Assembly: GCA_003255025.1 (NCBI GenBank)
Contig: QANY01013350.1
Coordinates: 1-64,000 of the forward strand
Source of the DNA: Datisca glomerata
Taxonomy: Eukaryota > Streptophyta > Magnoliopsida > Cucurbitales > Datiscaceae
Direction of reading: 5' to 3'
DNA: 64,000 nucleotides
Positions 11,651 to 24,239 of this stretch are shown here, piece by piece; position 1 is the stretch's first letter; the number at the start of each line of letters is the position of its first letter. The notes beneath the pieces were generated by a model. It worked only from the letters and a program-made list of their open reading frames with translations. It had not been told where the DNA came from and made no database searches. The translations under genes were made by a program, and so were the position numbers.

Positions 11651-13499
11651 GTGCCAGAATTTGTCTATTCAAATGATAGTCTACCTGGCAATATGATTAG
11701 CTAAAGATAATTTGTAAGAAAAAAAGTTTCGAAATGCGGTAAAATGTGAAAAGTTGTTTATTTATATCGGTAGCAGCATAACAGAAAAGATAGTTTTACA
11801 TCTCCATGTTTGGATAGGTTGTGTGTCTAATAAAACTAAAACAATACTTGCTTTTTTACCAGGGTTGATGCGGACCAATCTGACCATATAATATAACTAA
11901 TTTATTTTACATTTAAGTTAAAAAACAGAATGATCTACTAAAAATATTAATTATTATTATTCATTAAAAAGATGTAAAACTTGCATACATAGTCAGATAT
12001 AATTGGTTCGCGTTAACGGTGAGAAGAAACTTTTTACCTGATCAAGTGGTAAGTATTATCCATAAAACTATGAAAACATAACATAGATAAATCACTTTCA
12101 TAATAATAAGTTAGTAATTGACCTAAATAAAATTGAAGTAGATAAATAATCATTTTATTTTATCTTATTTTAAATTTTTATGATTTGTCTACAATACCAT
12201 TTTTTCATGTTATCAGATTTTTTGGTTATTTTTTCAAATTTAAATATGATAACTTCTTTAAACATGTGTGATTATGATAATATTTATTTAATTAAATACG
12301 AATTCCATATTAAGTGAACATTTGTTATTATAAATTTATAAATAATATTTGTATTATGATGAAATGTAAGTAAAATATTAACGACTAGATAATATATATT
12401 AATATTCATTTAGGATAATGTATAATATTGTGTTAACATTTATTTAAGATGATATTAATGTTTATTCAGTATATGATATAATATTCAAGATATGATATAA
12501 ACGCTAACAAATACATTAACAATCAAATAATATGATATTAACAATTTATTAGAATGATTTAATATTGTATAAATAATACCAACATCAAATAATATTGTAT
12601 TAACATTTATTTAAAATCATAACCACTTCTAATATTGTATTAAAATTTATTTAATATAATTATGAACAGTAAATTTTGATGGAAATGAGACAAAACTTAA
12701 GTTTAGGGAAAAATATGAACGGTAAAATTTATAATTACATTAAATTTCTCTGAACTACTATAACTATCTTATCAATATGAGATCATTGATGTCATTGCTA
12801 TTGAATTTATTAATTAAATCATACAAAATCTGAAAATATATTACAAATAAGGGTATTTTAGACAACTCACAAACTATTTAAATTACACTAACTAAAAAGA
12901 ACTATTTATCTACTACATATTTTTTAGGTTAATTACTAACTTACATCTTAGAAAGTGACATATCCATTAAGATTTCTCTCAAACTATTACCAAATGTGAA
13001 AGGCTTATATATGTAAGATGTACACAATAGGGCTTTTTTGTCAAGAGTACTCAATAAGGGTTAACTGCTGAAGAAAAGAAATGCAATTTTGATTAGTAAA
13101 GATCTCTTTAAGAAATAAATTTCTCTGAGGATGATTATTTTGCATTAAAAGAAAGATCTACAGAGAAAAATGATGTTGTTTACCTTGCAAAATCTTCCAC
13201 TTGAACACTTGATTCAAGTATTTAGGTTGTATATATACGTTGTTGGAGAGAATTGGATTAACCTTTCAGCCGAAAAAAGGAAACAGTTTTATTTTTATAG
13301 ATTATTTCTCGAAGAAATTTCATTTTAAGTACTGATATGGATCGTTTAATTTTTGAACGCTTCAACGACCTAAATTAATTGAAAAAAAAATGTTTTTAAA
13401 TGTTTCATTTTCTCTAACAAATCTATGTTGTTGTTTTTTCTCCAACCGTCTAGATCCAAACAAGAGACGATCTTGATTCAAAAATTAAAAGATGTCTAA
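11651..13499. other. AT-rich intergenic DNA
   Basis: No gene, tRNA or clear element termini seen. 12300-12660 holds loosely repeated words around 'AATATTGTATTAACATTTATTTA', too diverged to define a unit. Confidence 0.5.
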
Positions 13500-13900
13500 A
13501 CTTTTTCTATGAGAAACAAGATTTGATTTAACCTAGAAGATAATTACAAGAAAGTTTGGAGGATAATAAATACTAGTTGAACACCAAAAAAATTATAATA
13601 ATTTATACAAGGAGCCATCCAATCATTATAAATAAAAAAACACGGATAATTCTTGGACACCCTTTTATTAGAAATGAAAAATAAAATAATATAAATGTAT
13701 CTCTTCCCATAAAGAATCTGCTTCTTCAGAAGAGTGTCCAAAGATCCTCTTGTTACGGTCCAACCAACAAAACCACAAAAGAGCTTCTACATTCTACTGA
13801 AAAATACAATTAACTCGAAGCTCTGATCTCAACCAAGACTACAAAATGGAGACAAAAGTAATGGATGAAAAGATGGTTCATACCTTCACTTCTTTTTTCC
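13500..13900 (-). mobile_element. LINE 3'-end relic (C-terminal region)
   Basis: On the minus strand the stretch around 13680-13790 reads LLWFCWLDRNKRIFGHSSEE followed by LWEEIHLYYF. This resembles the segment after the zinc-binding domain of plant LINE reverse transcriptases ('lW.iWleRNrRiF...lw..i'). The rest is full of stops. Short and old; the assignment rests on this motif alone. Confidence 0.45.
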
Positions 13901-14451
13901 GCACATCACACATATAGAGGGAGACAAAAAGCCATGTTCGGCTGTCAATTTTGAATCAAATCGCGGGTATGAACTTGCGAGAACCTAAATATCATAAAAA
14001 ACTTGACTTTCCTCAAAATCTGAGCCCGCTTGATAGTGTTTTTATAATGAGAATTTTTTAAAAGACGTAAAAAATTTGTTTGTATGGGTTCTTAAAAAAT
14101 ATTTTGTAATTTTTTTAAATAAATAAAAAAATTATGTGTCAAACCAAAGATTTTAATTTTTTTACTAAATTATTAACTTTACTTTAATATATATATATAT
14201 TTATATCTCAAGTCTCATCTTATTTAACAGTTCTCTTTTAACATTTTATCCCAATAGCTTTATCTTAACTTAATAGGTGAGATGAGTAATAATTGTCCTA
14301 AATTCTTTTATTGCTTGTGGCGCTCCATGGCTTTCCCACAAAACCACACTCACCATATGAATTAATTTTGTTTTTGCCTAAAACAAACCTAGTTACTTTC
14401 TTGCACTCTCTGCCCATCTCATTTGTTTCTCTTTGTTTAGGAGATTTAAGG
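13901..14451. other. intergenic DNA with short AT microsatellite
   Basis: Nothing coding is seen. A short (TA)n run lies near 14187-14202. Confidence 0.5.
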
Positions 14452-15602
14452 TGAAGTGTGATTTGATTAATCTAATCTATGACAATTCAGCCTGGGAATG
14501 TGGGAGTTGGTGGTCGGAAGGTGAAGGACAAACAACCTTAGGTAGCCGCGGGAAGATGACAGATACATGTACTTTAAGATAGGTGAGAAACTCCAATGGA
14601 GGAATATTCTCTAGTGTTTAGATCTCAGAAAGCGTGAGGATTCATGTCCCCATATGATGCTAGGAACCCCTTTATATAGATAGGGTCGAGTAGGGACCAC
14701 ATACTTGTCCTTTACAACCACATGAAGATCACGTGACCACGTCTAAAACGTGATCACACACTTAAAACATGATCAATGCTTAAAACGTGGCCACACACTT
14801 AAAATGACGTAGCATTCATAACACGCGATCACTTTTCCTACTCGTAACTAATCGTGTCTTTGTGACATCGAGTAGTCGGATGATGAACTCATAGACGTTA
14901 AACTCACATCGCGCAAAGGCCCCCGAAGGATACTTCCTGCCGCCGAGTTTCCCCGACGGTGGATCGAGAGACCTGCAACGGAGCACGAGCCATCCCTCAA
15001 CCTATCATGGGGGGGCGGGTCAGGGTCCCCTCAACCCACCTTAGGGGTGGGTTAGAATCTCCTCAACCCGTTGTGGTGGCCGGTATGGGTCCCTTTAACC
15101 CACCATGGGGGCGGGTTGGGTCCTATCCACCCTCCATGTGGAGCGGGTTCGGGTCCCCCAACTCGCCCCGCCGTGAGGGCGGGTTGAGTTGCCTCAACCC
15201 CCTACTAGATTAATCTGACTCTTAAGAGATGGTTTGTGTCTTTTTTTACCATTCTTCCCTAGAAGAGGACACATCCAAGGAGGCCATACCCGTCGAGTAG
15301 GTTTTTCTCTCTTGGTATAGCGTAACATTGTCCTAATCCTACCAAACCACAGCCCTCAGATTGTTCTCAATTAAGGAAGAGACTTCGAGCTTTTGTCAAT
15401 TAGCTCAAAGGCGAGATTTAACACTTGACACACGATCTCAAAATGGGCTCGCCCCCCTTATAGGTCCAGGCACGATCCTTACAAATGTATTCACTATTAT
15501 CCTATTTCAACTTTACCGTGCCATGTAGGTGCCACGTGGGTTTATTTAGATGCCATGTGTTCAATCATGAAACGTCACTCTCAATGACAAGGATCCATAT
15601 AT
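14452..15602 (-). repeat. gypsy-type LTR (3' LTR of a minus-strand element), copy 1
   Basis: The region is paralogous to 32096-33128: both start TGA(A/T)GTGTGATTTGA, share a GGAATATTCTCTAG(T/C) block, a CTTTATATAGAT run and a CTTGGTATAGCGTAACATTG block, and both are followed by the same downstream region carrying 37-bp repeats. Ends were placed by the TG at 14452 and by a purine-rich tract on the minus strand just above 15602. In the middle is a GC-rich repeat array (14935-15215) that differs from the array at the same place in the second copy. Confidence 0.6.
14935..15215. repeat. GC-rich degenerate tandem repeats inside LTR
   Basis: Repeated words such as 'CCTCAACCCACC', 'GGGGGCGGGTT' and 'GGGTCCC' recur about every 40-50 bp. 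Local GC content is far above the surrounding LTR. An open frame across it (14959-15213) is composition driven. Confidence 0.65.
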
Positions 15603-16126
15603 TAGCCTCCTGTACAAGTTCAAATGTGTAGTAATTGAACTTGTACATCTTCATGTGTTGTGGTCTTAGTTAATGAGCTATATGTTCAAACTATTATGGT
15701 GCCTTTGTTGTTGTAATCCCTAGCTAGATGTAATGATGTACCAGTATCTTTCTTTTAGCCTCCAGTAAGAGTTGCAAGAAGTAGTTGGCTAGGCAAGTCT
15801 CTTATAATAAAGAATATGAACGTGCCGGCATTCACGAAAGGAGAACTAGCTGAAAAAATATATACACTAGCAATGCACAACCTTAAGTTTCAATGTAAGC
15901 ATGAGTGAGTATTCATGGTAGTATATGTAGCATATGTATGTTCATAATGTGTGTCCAAATACCAAAATATCATGACAAATGAATAGAGTCATGCAATAAT
16001 TGCGTTTACCAAAACGTCTTAACTGCGTCCCAGGGACATACTCTGCTAGAATGTCTTAGCTGCATCCCAGGGACATACTCTACTAGAATGTCTCAAATAC
16101 ATTTTAGGAATAAACTTTGTTGAAAC
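15603..16126 (-). mobile_element. 3' untranslated region of the minus-strand gypsy-like element, part 1
   Basis: Matches 33129-33560 of the second copy ('ATATACACTAGCAATGCACA', 'TATCATGACAA(A/G)TGAATAGAGTCA'). It ends with about three units of the 37-bp repeat (16013-16126) and is cut at GAAAC by the insertion of the composite element at 16127. The rest of the array resumes at 25789. Confidence 0.65.
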
Positions 16127-16780
16127 TGTAAATGATTTTTTTCTGTTTGGTCGGGAGAATATCGATAATGCCTAATTTTCATAAATGTTAATTAGAAAAA
16201 AGGAAGGAGAATTTAAGAGTAAGAGAAGAATGAGAGAATCTCAGGGTTAGAGTTCTATTGCATGTCCCCCTCCTCTAGTACATTAGCCTTTACATAGGCT
16301 TCTCAAATCTCATGGGTTAATTAAAATATTAATATAAAATGAAGCACTCGCTCATGCCTTTTTGTCTATCTTTGTTCTTTTCATTATCCTTCATTTCTCG
16401 TTCTGATGAGGTCTCACACTTCAGCGTTCTTTTCCGTTCTGACGAGGTCTCCTGCTTCATCGTTCTTTCCCATTCCGACGAGGTCTCCTGCTTCAGTGTT
16501 CTTTCTCGCTCTGACGAGGTCTCACGCTTCGACGTTCTTTCCCGTTCTGATGAGGTCTCCCGCTTCAGCATTCTTTCATTAACTGACAAGGTCTCCCGCT
16601 TCAGCATTCTTTCCCATTCTGACAAGATCTCCCACTTCAACGTTCCTTATTGCTCTGATGAGGTCTCCCACTTCTGTGTTCTTTACGGCTTAGCCCCCAA
16701 TCTTGCCATGTTCGTGGTCCACGCTTTCTCTCAGTATTCGTTCTTTCTGTACACGTGTCTTGGGTGGTTTTTGCTGTTCA
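16127..16780 (-). repeat. LTR of composite Tat element (3' LTR)
   Basis: Begins TGTAAATGATT (minus-strand CA end) and ends CTGTTCA at 16780, so the minus-strand LTR starts TGAACAG. It shares the 'GAGAATATCGATAATGC' and 'AGTACATTAGCCTTTA' segments with the LTR at 23126. It lacks an insertion of roughly 200 bp present in that copy at about 23345-23575. Contains the 39-bp array. Confidence 0.75.
16395..16695. repeat. 39-bp tandem repeat in LTR, about 8 copies
   Basis: Unit like 'TCTGACGAGGTCTCCCGCTTCAGC' plus 'GTTCTTTCCCGT'. Because 39 is a multiple of three, both strands stay open and give 13-residue repeats (SDEVSRFSVLSR on +; RETSSERERTLK on -). The same repeat occurs at about 23610-23885 and 25510-25680 in the other LTR copies with different copy numbers. 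Confidence 0.85.
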
Positions 16781-17039
16781 TTTGTGCCCCCCCCCCATTA
16801 CACTCAATAAGTCTCACTTATTGATGTGTAATGATGAGGAGTTCTTGATTTGCATGGGTCTTTTTAAAGATCATTTTATCTTCTCTCGGGAACCTACACT
16901 TCTTTGAAAATAGCAAACAAATATATATATCTGTTAATTAAATCAAGGGAGGCACGTGTTTTTCCTATGATGGCGCTTTGTTTCCCGTTCAGAGCGGATG
17001 AGTCTTTCCTGCTTCCATTGTGTTTCATTTCTTTGCTTT

Positions 17040-17645
17040 CCACATTTTGGAAAGAAGGTTTTTCTTACTCTCAAGAGTTTAGGCTTTTAGGCTGCCGACC
17101 TTTTTTCATTTTCGATTTTCTTCTTTTTAGAGAGTAGGCATCCCAGCTCTTAAGGTTTTAGGCTTTCAAACCATTAACCTAATTCCCATTTTAGAGAATG
17201 GCTTTTATTCTGCTCTCGGTGACTTAGGCTTTTAGGCCATGGTCATTACTCATTTATTCACATTTTAAAAAGAAGGTTTCTCCCGCTCTCAAGGGTTTAG
17301 ACTTCTAGGCTTTGACCTTTTTTCAACATTTTTGAGAGAAGGTTTTTCCCAGTCCCAAGGGCTAAGGATTCTAGGGCGCAGACCTTTTTTCACATTTTAG
17401 AGAGAATATTTCTCCCGCTCTCAAGGGCTTAAGCTTCTAGGCCACTGACATCTTTTCCAAATTTTAGAGAGAAGATTTTTCCCGCTCTCAAGGGCTTAGG
17501 CTTCTAGGCCAATGACCTTTTTTCTATATTTTAGAGAGAATGTTTCTCCCGCTCTTAAGAGCTTAGGCTTCTAGGTCGCCGACATTTTTTCCACATTTTA
17601 GAGATAATGTTTTTCTCACTCTCAAAAGCTTAGGCTTCTAAAAAG
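17040..17645. repeat. about 67-bp tandem repeat, 3' region of Tat element
   Basis: Units carry 'TTTTAGAGAGAA', 'TCTCCCGCTCTCAAGGGCTTAGGCTTCTAGG' in pieces and 'CCGACCTTTTTTC'. Successive TTTTAG words are 67-68 bp apart at about 17395, 17462, 17529 and 17597. It lies between the LTR and the end of pol, the usual hypervariable repeat region of Tat elements. A second copy of the array is at 24240-24845. Confidence 0.85.
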
Positions 17646-17699
17646 ACACGATAGAAATTGTATATTGTAATAACAGTCAACAATTTAAATGAAGTATTT

Positions 17700-18800
17700 T
17701 TTAAGGTAACTGGCATTCCTGGGTTTTTCCAATTCTGCTAATTTCTCTGTCATGAGGTGATAGTAGCCGCTTCCGCCTACTATTTTGACGATGAAAGGAC
17801 GTTCCCAAGATGAAGGAAACTTCCCTTCTGTTTGGAAGATTTGTTTCATAACCAAATCTCCTTCCTGAAATAATTCTCTTCTGGAAGTAGGCTTTCCTTT
17901 TCTGATTGTAATTAGCTATTTGCATGAGTGTCATTTCCCTTTTTTCTTCTAACAAATCAAGACTTTCTTTCATGAGTTATTCGTTCTGTAGTTTAGTCAG
18001 TTTTGAACTAAGAGTTGGATTTGCTATTTCCACAAGTATAACCGCTTCTGTTTCGTAGGCCAAAGCAAATGTGTTTCATCTGTCGCCTCTTTAAGAGTTG
18101 TTTGGTATGCCCATAGTACTGCTGGTAATTCTTCTACCTATTTTCCCTTTGCTCACTCTAGGCGTTTCTTCATGTTGTCCAGTATGACTCGATTTGATCT
18201 TTCAGCCTGTCTGTTTCCTTATGGGTAGTGGGATGTAGAGAATCGGTTGGTACTTTACAGGTCTTCGCAAAAAGTCCTTAGCATATTTCTGGTGAGTTAA
18301 AGTCCATTGTCAGACACTAATACCAGAGGAATCTCGTATCTGCACACTATATTCTTCCAAAGGAATCCCCTTACTTCTTCTTCATGAATCCTAGCAAAGG
18401 CTTCTTCCTCAATCCACTTGGTGAAGTAGTTAGTGGCAACTAGAATGAAGCGTTTCTGAGCGGGTGTCATGGGGAGTGGTCCGACGATGTCTAGAGTCCA
18501 CTGCATGATTGGCCAAAGACTTGTCATGGTGTTGAGTTCTTTTGTGGCTAATTTTATTACGGGGGCAAATCGTTGATGCTTGTCATACTTTTTTGCATAT
18601 TGTTTGGCATCCCGGAGCATTCTCAGCCGGTAATATCTTTCATTCAGTATTTCGTGGGCTAGAGAGCTGCCTCCGGTATGATTTCCGCACACCCCTCCGT
18701 GAATTTCTGCTAACACGTATTTGGCTTCCTTTTCTTTTAGGCATTTTAGATACGGCCCTGAAAGAGACCGTTTATACAATAAATCATTGGTTATGCAGTA
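17700..18800 (-). pseudogene. Tat element integrase (broken)
   Basis: Minus-strand frame 18779-18297 begins with the zinc-binding region (HGGVCGNHTGG, then a C-to-S-like loss in the HHCC box) and runs into the core: TLDIVGPLPMTP with the first catalytic Asp, NYFTKWIEEEAFA, and SDNG with the second Asp. The downstream part (18296-17700) is frameshifted but still shows WAYQTTLK-like and GKFPSSWERPFIVKIVGGSGYYHL-type C-terminal segments. The order after the second RNase H fits Tat elements. Confidence 0.8.
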
Positions 18801-19084
18801 CCTGGCACTCTATTGTTAAATATTCCTAGTATGAAGTTTGTCTCAGGGTATGATCTTTTCTTTTAGGCTACGTATTACGCGTCCTGACAGCTTGGTTCCA
18901 ACCCAGTTTTCACCTATGCGACCTCTTCGGCTGTGATGGTTGGCTTTTTTAGAAACTCAACTGGTACACTTCTTGTTCGTGGGATTTGTACTGAGGACCC
19001 CAAATTAGCCAACGCGTCCGCGTGCCCATTTTTCGCTCTTGGGATATGGTGGATTTCAAAACCTTTTAGTTGCTTGAGCAGTCC

Positions 19085-19375
19085 ATTTGCCTGCTATAGG
19101 TAACTAATCATTCTTTCATCATTTTCCGTGAACTCCCTTATCACCTGCTTTACTACCAACCATGGATCACAAATTTTTTTTATTTTGTTTACCTCTAATT
19201 CCCATAACAGAGTGATTCCTACTGTCAAGGCTTCGTATTTGACTTCATTGTTTCAGGAGTTGAATCTAAATGAGATGGATTGTCGAGTGTTTCGCCAAAC
19301 GGAGTTGGTAGTGCCACTCCCGCTCCGGCTCCTTTATTGTTTGAGACTCCATCAACGTATAATTCTCATGTCCCA
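19085..19375 (-). pseudogene. second RNase H (plant/archaeal-type) of Tat element
   Basis: Minus-strand translation begins ELYVDGVSNNKGAGAGVALP just after a stop (TGA, probably from Trp) and continues, in another frame, KYEALTVGITLLWELEVNKI and CDPWLVVKQVIREF. These are the three conserved blocks of the additional RNase H that defines the Tat lineage. It sits between the classical RNase H (19366-19683) and integrase. Confidence 0.75.
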
Positions 19376-19700
19376 TTTTTGACTACTTGTTGTTCGCTTT
19401 TGGATTCCTCCTTGGCATCAAACGTAAAGTCTGCCACAAAATCGGCTAAGGCTTGCCCTTTAATTGATGTTCTTAGTTCGTAGTGGATCTCGTATTGGCT
19501 TAAATCGATTGCCCACTTTTCCATTCTTCCGCTTATTTTGGGTGAATGCAGAAGACTTCTAATTGGTGAATCCGTCAGTACCTTTACGGTGTGTACTTGA
19601 AAGTAGGGTCTTAGTTTCCTTGCGGCTACTACAATGGCCAATATTAATTTTTTCATCATTTTGTAATAGGTCTCGGCTGCCACCCACTTTTGCTAATGAA
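19366..19700 (-). pseudogene. classical gypsy RNase H of Tat element
   Basis: Minus-strand open stretch of 105 codons: AAETYYKMMKKLILAIVVAA, LRPYFQVHTVKVLTDSPI and RMEKWAIDLSQYEIHYELR, then KGQALADFVADF, the standard end of the domain before the tether. It follows broken RT sequence directly. Confidence 0.8.
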
Positions 19701-19819
19701 GTATACCGGCTTCTACTTCCTTTCTTCTTCTCTGATCAGAACAACACTGACGTTGGTTTGTGAGACAGCTATGTATAAGTACAAAGGTTCCCCCGACTTT
19801 GTTTTGACAATAATGATGG

Positions 19820-20800
19820 ATTTATGAAGTACCTTTTATCTTGCTAAGAGCTTCCTCACACACGTCATCCCATTCGTCTACTGAATTCTTCCTTAGCTTT
19901 ACGAAGATTGGCTTAGACTTGTCGGTTGATCTTAAAAGGAATCTATTCAAAGCCACCAACCTTCCCGTTAAGCCTTGTATTTCCTTCTGATTTCGTGGGG
20001 ATTTCATCTCCATTATGACTTTTACTTGATCTGAGTTGACCTCAATTCCTCACTGCGTAACTAACTGGCCGATGAATTTTTCGGCCGCCACTTCAAAGGT
20101 GCATTTTTCCATATTCAACTTCATTAAATTTTTCCTTAAGATGGAAAATGCCTCACAAAGATTTTCGATGTGATATTTGCGCTCTCGAATCTTCACCAAC
20201 ATGTCATCTACATAAATTTTCATGGTTTTTTCAATCTGCACTCAAAAGATTCTATTTACCAACTTTAGTAGGTTGCACCTGCATTTTTTAAACCAAAAGG
20301 TATTACCTTATAACAAAAAGAACCATGTTCAGTTATGAAATATGTTTTCTCTTAGTCAGGTTGAAATATTTTTACTTGGTTATATCCTGAAAAGGAGTCC
20401 ATGAAGCTTAGAAGTTCGTGTCCTGAGGTGCTGTCCACCATCTGATCTATTCTGGGTAACATATATTCATCTTTCAGGAAAGCCTTGTTCAGATCTATGA
20501 AGTCCACACAAATCCTCCATTTCCCACTCTTCTTTTTTACCATGAGAATGTCAGTGAGCCATTCTGGGTAATCTACCCCCTTGATGATATCTGCTTTTAG
20601 TAGTTTGTCAACTTCTTCTTTAATGGCAATGTTTGTTTCTGGTGTGAAACTCCTTTGTTGCTGCTTCATTGGTTTAACTGAAGGGTAAGTATTCCGTTTA
20701 TGACAGATTATATTTTTCGGTAAACCTGGCATCTCCTGAGCGGTGGTTGCAAAAATATCATTGTTTCTCAGTAGAAAGTCAGTCAACCTTTCCTTCTCCT
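19820..20800 (-). pseudogene. gypsy reverse transcriptase of Tat element (broken)
   Basis: Three open blocks on the minus strand. 20786-20352 has PMKQQQRSFTPE, VDKLLKADIIKGVDYPEWL and SGKWRICVDFIDLNKA. 20241-20050 has the catalytic YVDDMLVK. 20013-19822 has QKEIQGLTGRLVALNRFL, the end of the domain. Stops and frameshifts lie between blocks, so no functional polymerase is encoded. Confidence 0.9.
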
Positions 20801-20899
20801 TTCCTCCAGGTGGGCCCTAATATTTGTCATTTTTTGTGTTTCTTCATTTAAGAAAATATGTTCAATTTCTTCTCCTGTCTCGTACCTAAGGCCCACATG

Positions 20900-21500
20900 T
20901 GCATCCTTCTGTGATTGTTATTTCTCATCTCCCTCCGCGAGCTTTTCTTCCTCTTTTCCCGTCTTCTGTTTCCTCGTTGATTCCAATGTGGTTACCGTGC
21001 AGATCCTGGCGGCAGCTGGGTCTCCTTTTCCAGTTTTGATTCCTTCATGGGATGGATATTTCAGCATTTGGTAGTAGGTGGATGGTATTGCCTTCATTTT
21101 ATGTAACCAGGATCTCCCCAAAATAGCGTTGTAAGGGGATGACGTGTCATGCACCACAAATTCGATGAGGTAATTGAATGGTTATGTGCTAACTGGGAGG
21201 TTGATCAATCCTTCTATGTAGTTCACAGTCCCGTTGAATCCCACCAGTGGCTGCGGCAGACCTTGTAGTTGTCATTCCCCCATAGACATTTTTTCGAGTG
21301 TTGATCGATGGAGAATATTGACGGCACTACCGTCATCAATCAGCACCCTTTTCAGCAGACAATTTCCTACTTGTATTGAGATGACAAGAGCATCATTATG
21401 ACGCTTGTCATGCTCCAAGTCTGTGTCGCCAAAAATGAGTGGGGGATTCCTGCTTTCATTGGGGATGCCTTCCTGTTTGCATCTTTCTTCCAATAGTGGT
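20900..21500 (-). pseudogene. gypsy aspartic protease region of Tat element
   Basis: Minus-strand frame 21493-21272 contains LIDDGSAVNIL, the active-site loop of retroviral-type proteases in Tat elements (often DxGSSaNIL). The next frame (21157-20918) begins HDTSSPYNAILGRSWLHKMK, the flap-distal 'YNaIlGRp.l' segment. A stop separates them. Confidence 0.8.
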
Positions 21501-22159
21501 TTTTTTGCTGTACATTTTTCTTTTCTTTTCTTGTAGCCTCCTTTAGTTCATTTAAAGCAATGATGGTGTCAACTATTCAGAATGACTACTTCTCGTTATC
21601 CCTTTTTCTCTCATCATGGATTTATCTTTCAGCTTCGCGTTGTGGTTCCTCCCTCTTCATAAATTGAATAAGGTATCATTCTTTCACCAGTATTTCCACA
21701 AGTCCTTCAGCTGGAAGTAGTCTTTTGTAAAACGTTCATTTCTCTTGTGGAATGAGTAGTATTTGTCCTTATGCGCGTTGTATGGTTCCCTTGTAAGTGG
21801 GGCCGGTCTTTTCAGCCAATGTTTGTCTTTTATCATCTCCAAACTTGGTTTATTGAGACAGCCAATGGGGTGTAGACCTTGTCTCTAGGATGGATGTCAT
21901 CCGCGAGTCTCCTTCTAGTGAAGGTTCTGTTCTGCTTGGTGTCTCCCCGCCCATCTTCTTTTTCTGTTCTCTGATTCTACTTTCTTCCTACACTTGAGCT
22001 CCTCTCTTCTTTCTTTGACTGGTTAATTTATCATCTCGCTTGTTTTAATAAACTTCCTTTTCTTATTCCAACATTATGTATGCTTGTATTCTTTGGAAAG
22101 TCTCTACTATGGTCAAGGGCTTTATCTTTGATAAATCTTAAAAGAAGGCTGATTCTGGA

Positions 22160-23015
22160 TCCAACCCTCATCTAAAGACCAGTCTCTCCACTTTGTCGTC
22201 ACAAATTTTCACCTTGGCCATTTCCTCCTTGAATCTACGAGTGTATTCTCGAAGTGTTTCTTTTTTATTTTGGGTGGATATTGTCAGAAGATAGTCTGAG
22301 TCCTCCATTATTGCCCAGTAAGTATAATATTGTACCAAGAAGGCAATGGACAAGACAGTAAAGTTAGTAATGGATTAAGTAGAGAGGGAGTGATACCATT
22401 TGAGTGCAGTCCCATTAAGACTTGTGGGGAGTATCCTGCACATCAATGCGTCTTCATGCTAGCATAACGCCATAACTTGCTTGAACCGTCTGAGATAACC
22501 TACAAAGTCAGGCTTCCCTTCATAACATTTGAATTTATGCACCACGAACTTCCTCAAAATCGGGGCGGATAGGATTTCTGGACATAATGGAGTTCTGATG
22601 AGTGATTCTAGGTCAGTTTTTTCTGTGTTTCCCAGGCTCCTCAGTTCCATCATCTCTTCCATCATAGCTTCTGTCATGACTTTTGGTGGGCGAATTTCTC
22701 CCGCCTCCCCCTTTTCATGTTCCTTGGACTGAACCTCCCCATTTTCATTCTGTATGTTCCTATTATTTTCATTGCGCCTTCCCGAGTAACTTCATTTCCT
22801 TCTTGGCAGTTCTCCCTTCCCTCACGGTTAGTGTGCTGGCTAACTTCTGCCCGTGTCTGTGTAAGGCCCCGTTGTAATTCAGTGATTTGTTCTTGTATCG
22901 TCTGCCATGTGTTGTGTAGTGTTCCGGAATTTTGCTGTTCCATTTCTTGCATTCGGCTTAGGATGGTCTGAAGCATCTCAACTGGGGGAGCAGAGTGATT
23001 GGCATGTTCATCCAT
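22160..23015 (-). pseudogene. gypsy gag relic of Tat element
   Basis: A minus-strand start at 23015 opens 113 codons rich in Gln and Glu (QEMEQQNSGT, ELQRGLTQTR), likely helical. The next blocks show LCPEILSAPILRKFVVHKF and YEGKPDFVGYLRRFKQVMAL, the start of the gag domain, and REYTRRFKEEMAKV from its end. Broken by stops. The primer-binding region (minus TTTTGGTGCTTTCATTG) lies just upstream at about 23105-23125. Confidence 0.75.
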
Positions 23016-23125
23016 GTTCCAGTTCCTTTCATTGAGGGCGGTGTTTGACCTGGTTTAAGGCATGGTTTGGTTTTCTAGAGGATATCTTTGAGGTTGTTAC
23101 TCTTCTCTCAATGAAAGCACCAAAA

Positions 23126-23985
23126 TGTTAATGATTTTTTTATGTTTGATCAGGAGAATATCGATAATGCTTAATTTTTATAAGAGTTAACTAGAAAAAA
23201 GAAAGGAGAATTTAAGAGTAAGAGAAGAATGAGAGCATCTTAGGGTCAGAGTTGTAGTGCATGTCCCCCCTCCTCTAGTACATTAGCCTTTATATAGGCT
23301 TCCCAAATCCCATGGGTTAATTAAAATAATAATATAAAAGGAAACACTCATTATGTCTAGGGATCATACCCGTTCGTGGCGGTCATTCTACTAGGTATGA
23401 CCCTTTCTGTCTCACTTAGCCGTCAATCAATCACGACCATTTGGCGATTTCTTATTGACTTCGAGCCAATCAATTATAGCTACTTAGTGGTCTGTCAACC
23501 TGTATCATCTGAGTATTTTCAACTTTACTTAATCAATCACTGTCGTTTATTTATCATTTCGGGTCTATTCGTCTATCTCCGTTCTTTTTCTTATCCTTCC
23601 TTTCTCGTTCTAATGAGGTCCCGCTTCAGCATTCTTTCTCGTTCTGACAAGGTCTTCCGCTTCAGCGTTCTATCCCATTCTGACGAGGTCTCCCGCTTCA
23701 GCATTCTTTCTCGCTCTGATGAGGTCTCCCCCTTCATCATTTTTTCTCGTTCTCATGAGGTCTCCCGCTTCAAATTCTTTCCTGTTCTGACAAGGTCTCC
23801 TACTTCAGCATTCTTTCCTACTCTGACAAGATCTCCCACTTCAGTGTTCCTTCTCGCTCTGATAAGGTCTCCCACTTTTGTGTTCTTTCCTGCTTAGCCC
23901 CCAATCTTGCCATGTCCGTGGTCCACACGTTCTCTCAGTATTTGTTCTTTCTGTACACGCGTCTTGGGTGGTTTTTCCTAGTTCA
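23126..23985 (-). repeat. middle LTR of composite Tat element
   Basis: Starts TGTTAATGATT at 23126 and ends TAGTTCA at 23985. It is followed above by CACCCCCATT, whose complement is a G-rich polypurine tract. It carries about 200 bp (23345-23575) not present in the LTR at 16127. It serves both as 5' LTR of the 16781-23125 internal region and 3' LTR of the truncated 23986-25487 internal region. Confidence 0.75.
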
Positions 23986-24239
23986 TTTGCACCCCCATTA
24001 CACTCAATAAATCTCACTTATTGATGTGTAATGATGAGGAGTTCTTGATTTGCATGCGTCTTTTTAAATATCGTTTTGTCTTCTCTCGGGAACCTACACT
24101 TCTTTGAAAATAACAAACAAATATATATATCTGTTAATTAAATCAAGGGAGGCACGTGTTTTTCCTATGATGGCGCTTCATTTCCGGTTCAGAGCGGATG
24201 AGTCTTTCCTGCATCCATTGTATTTCATTTCTTTGCTTT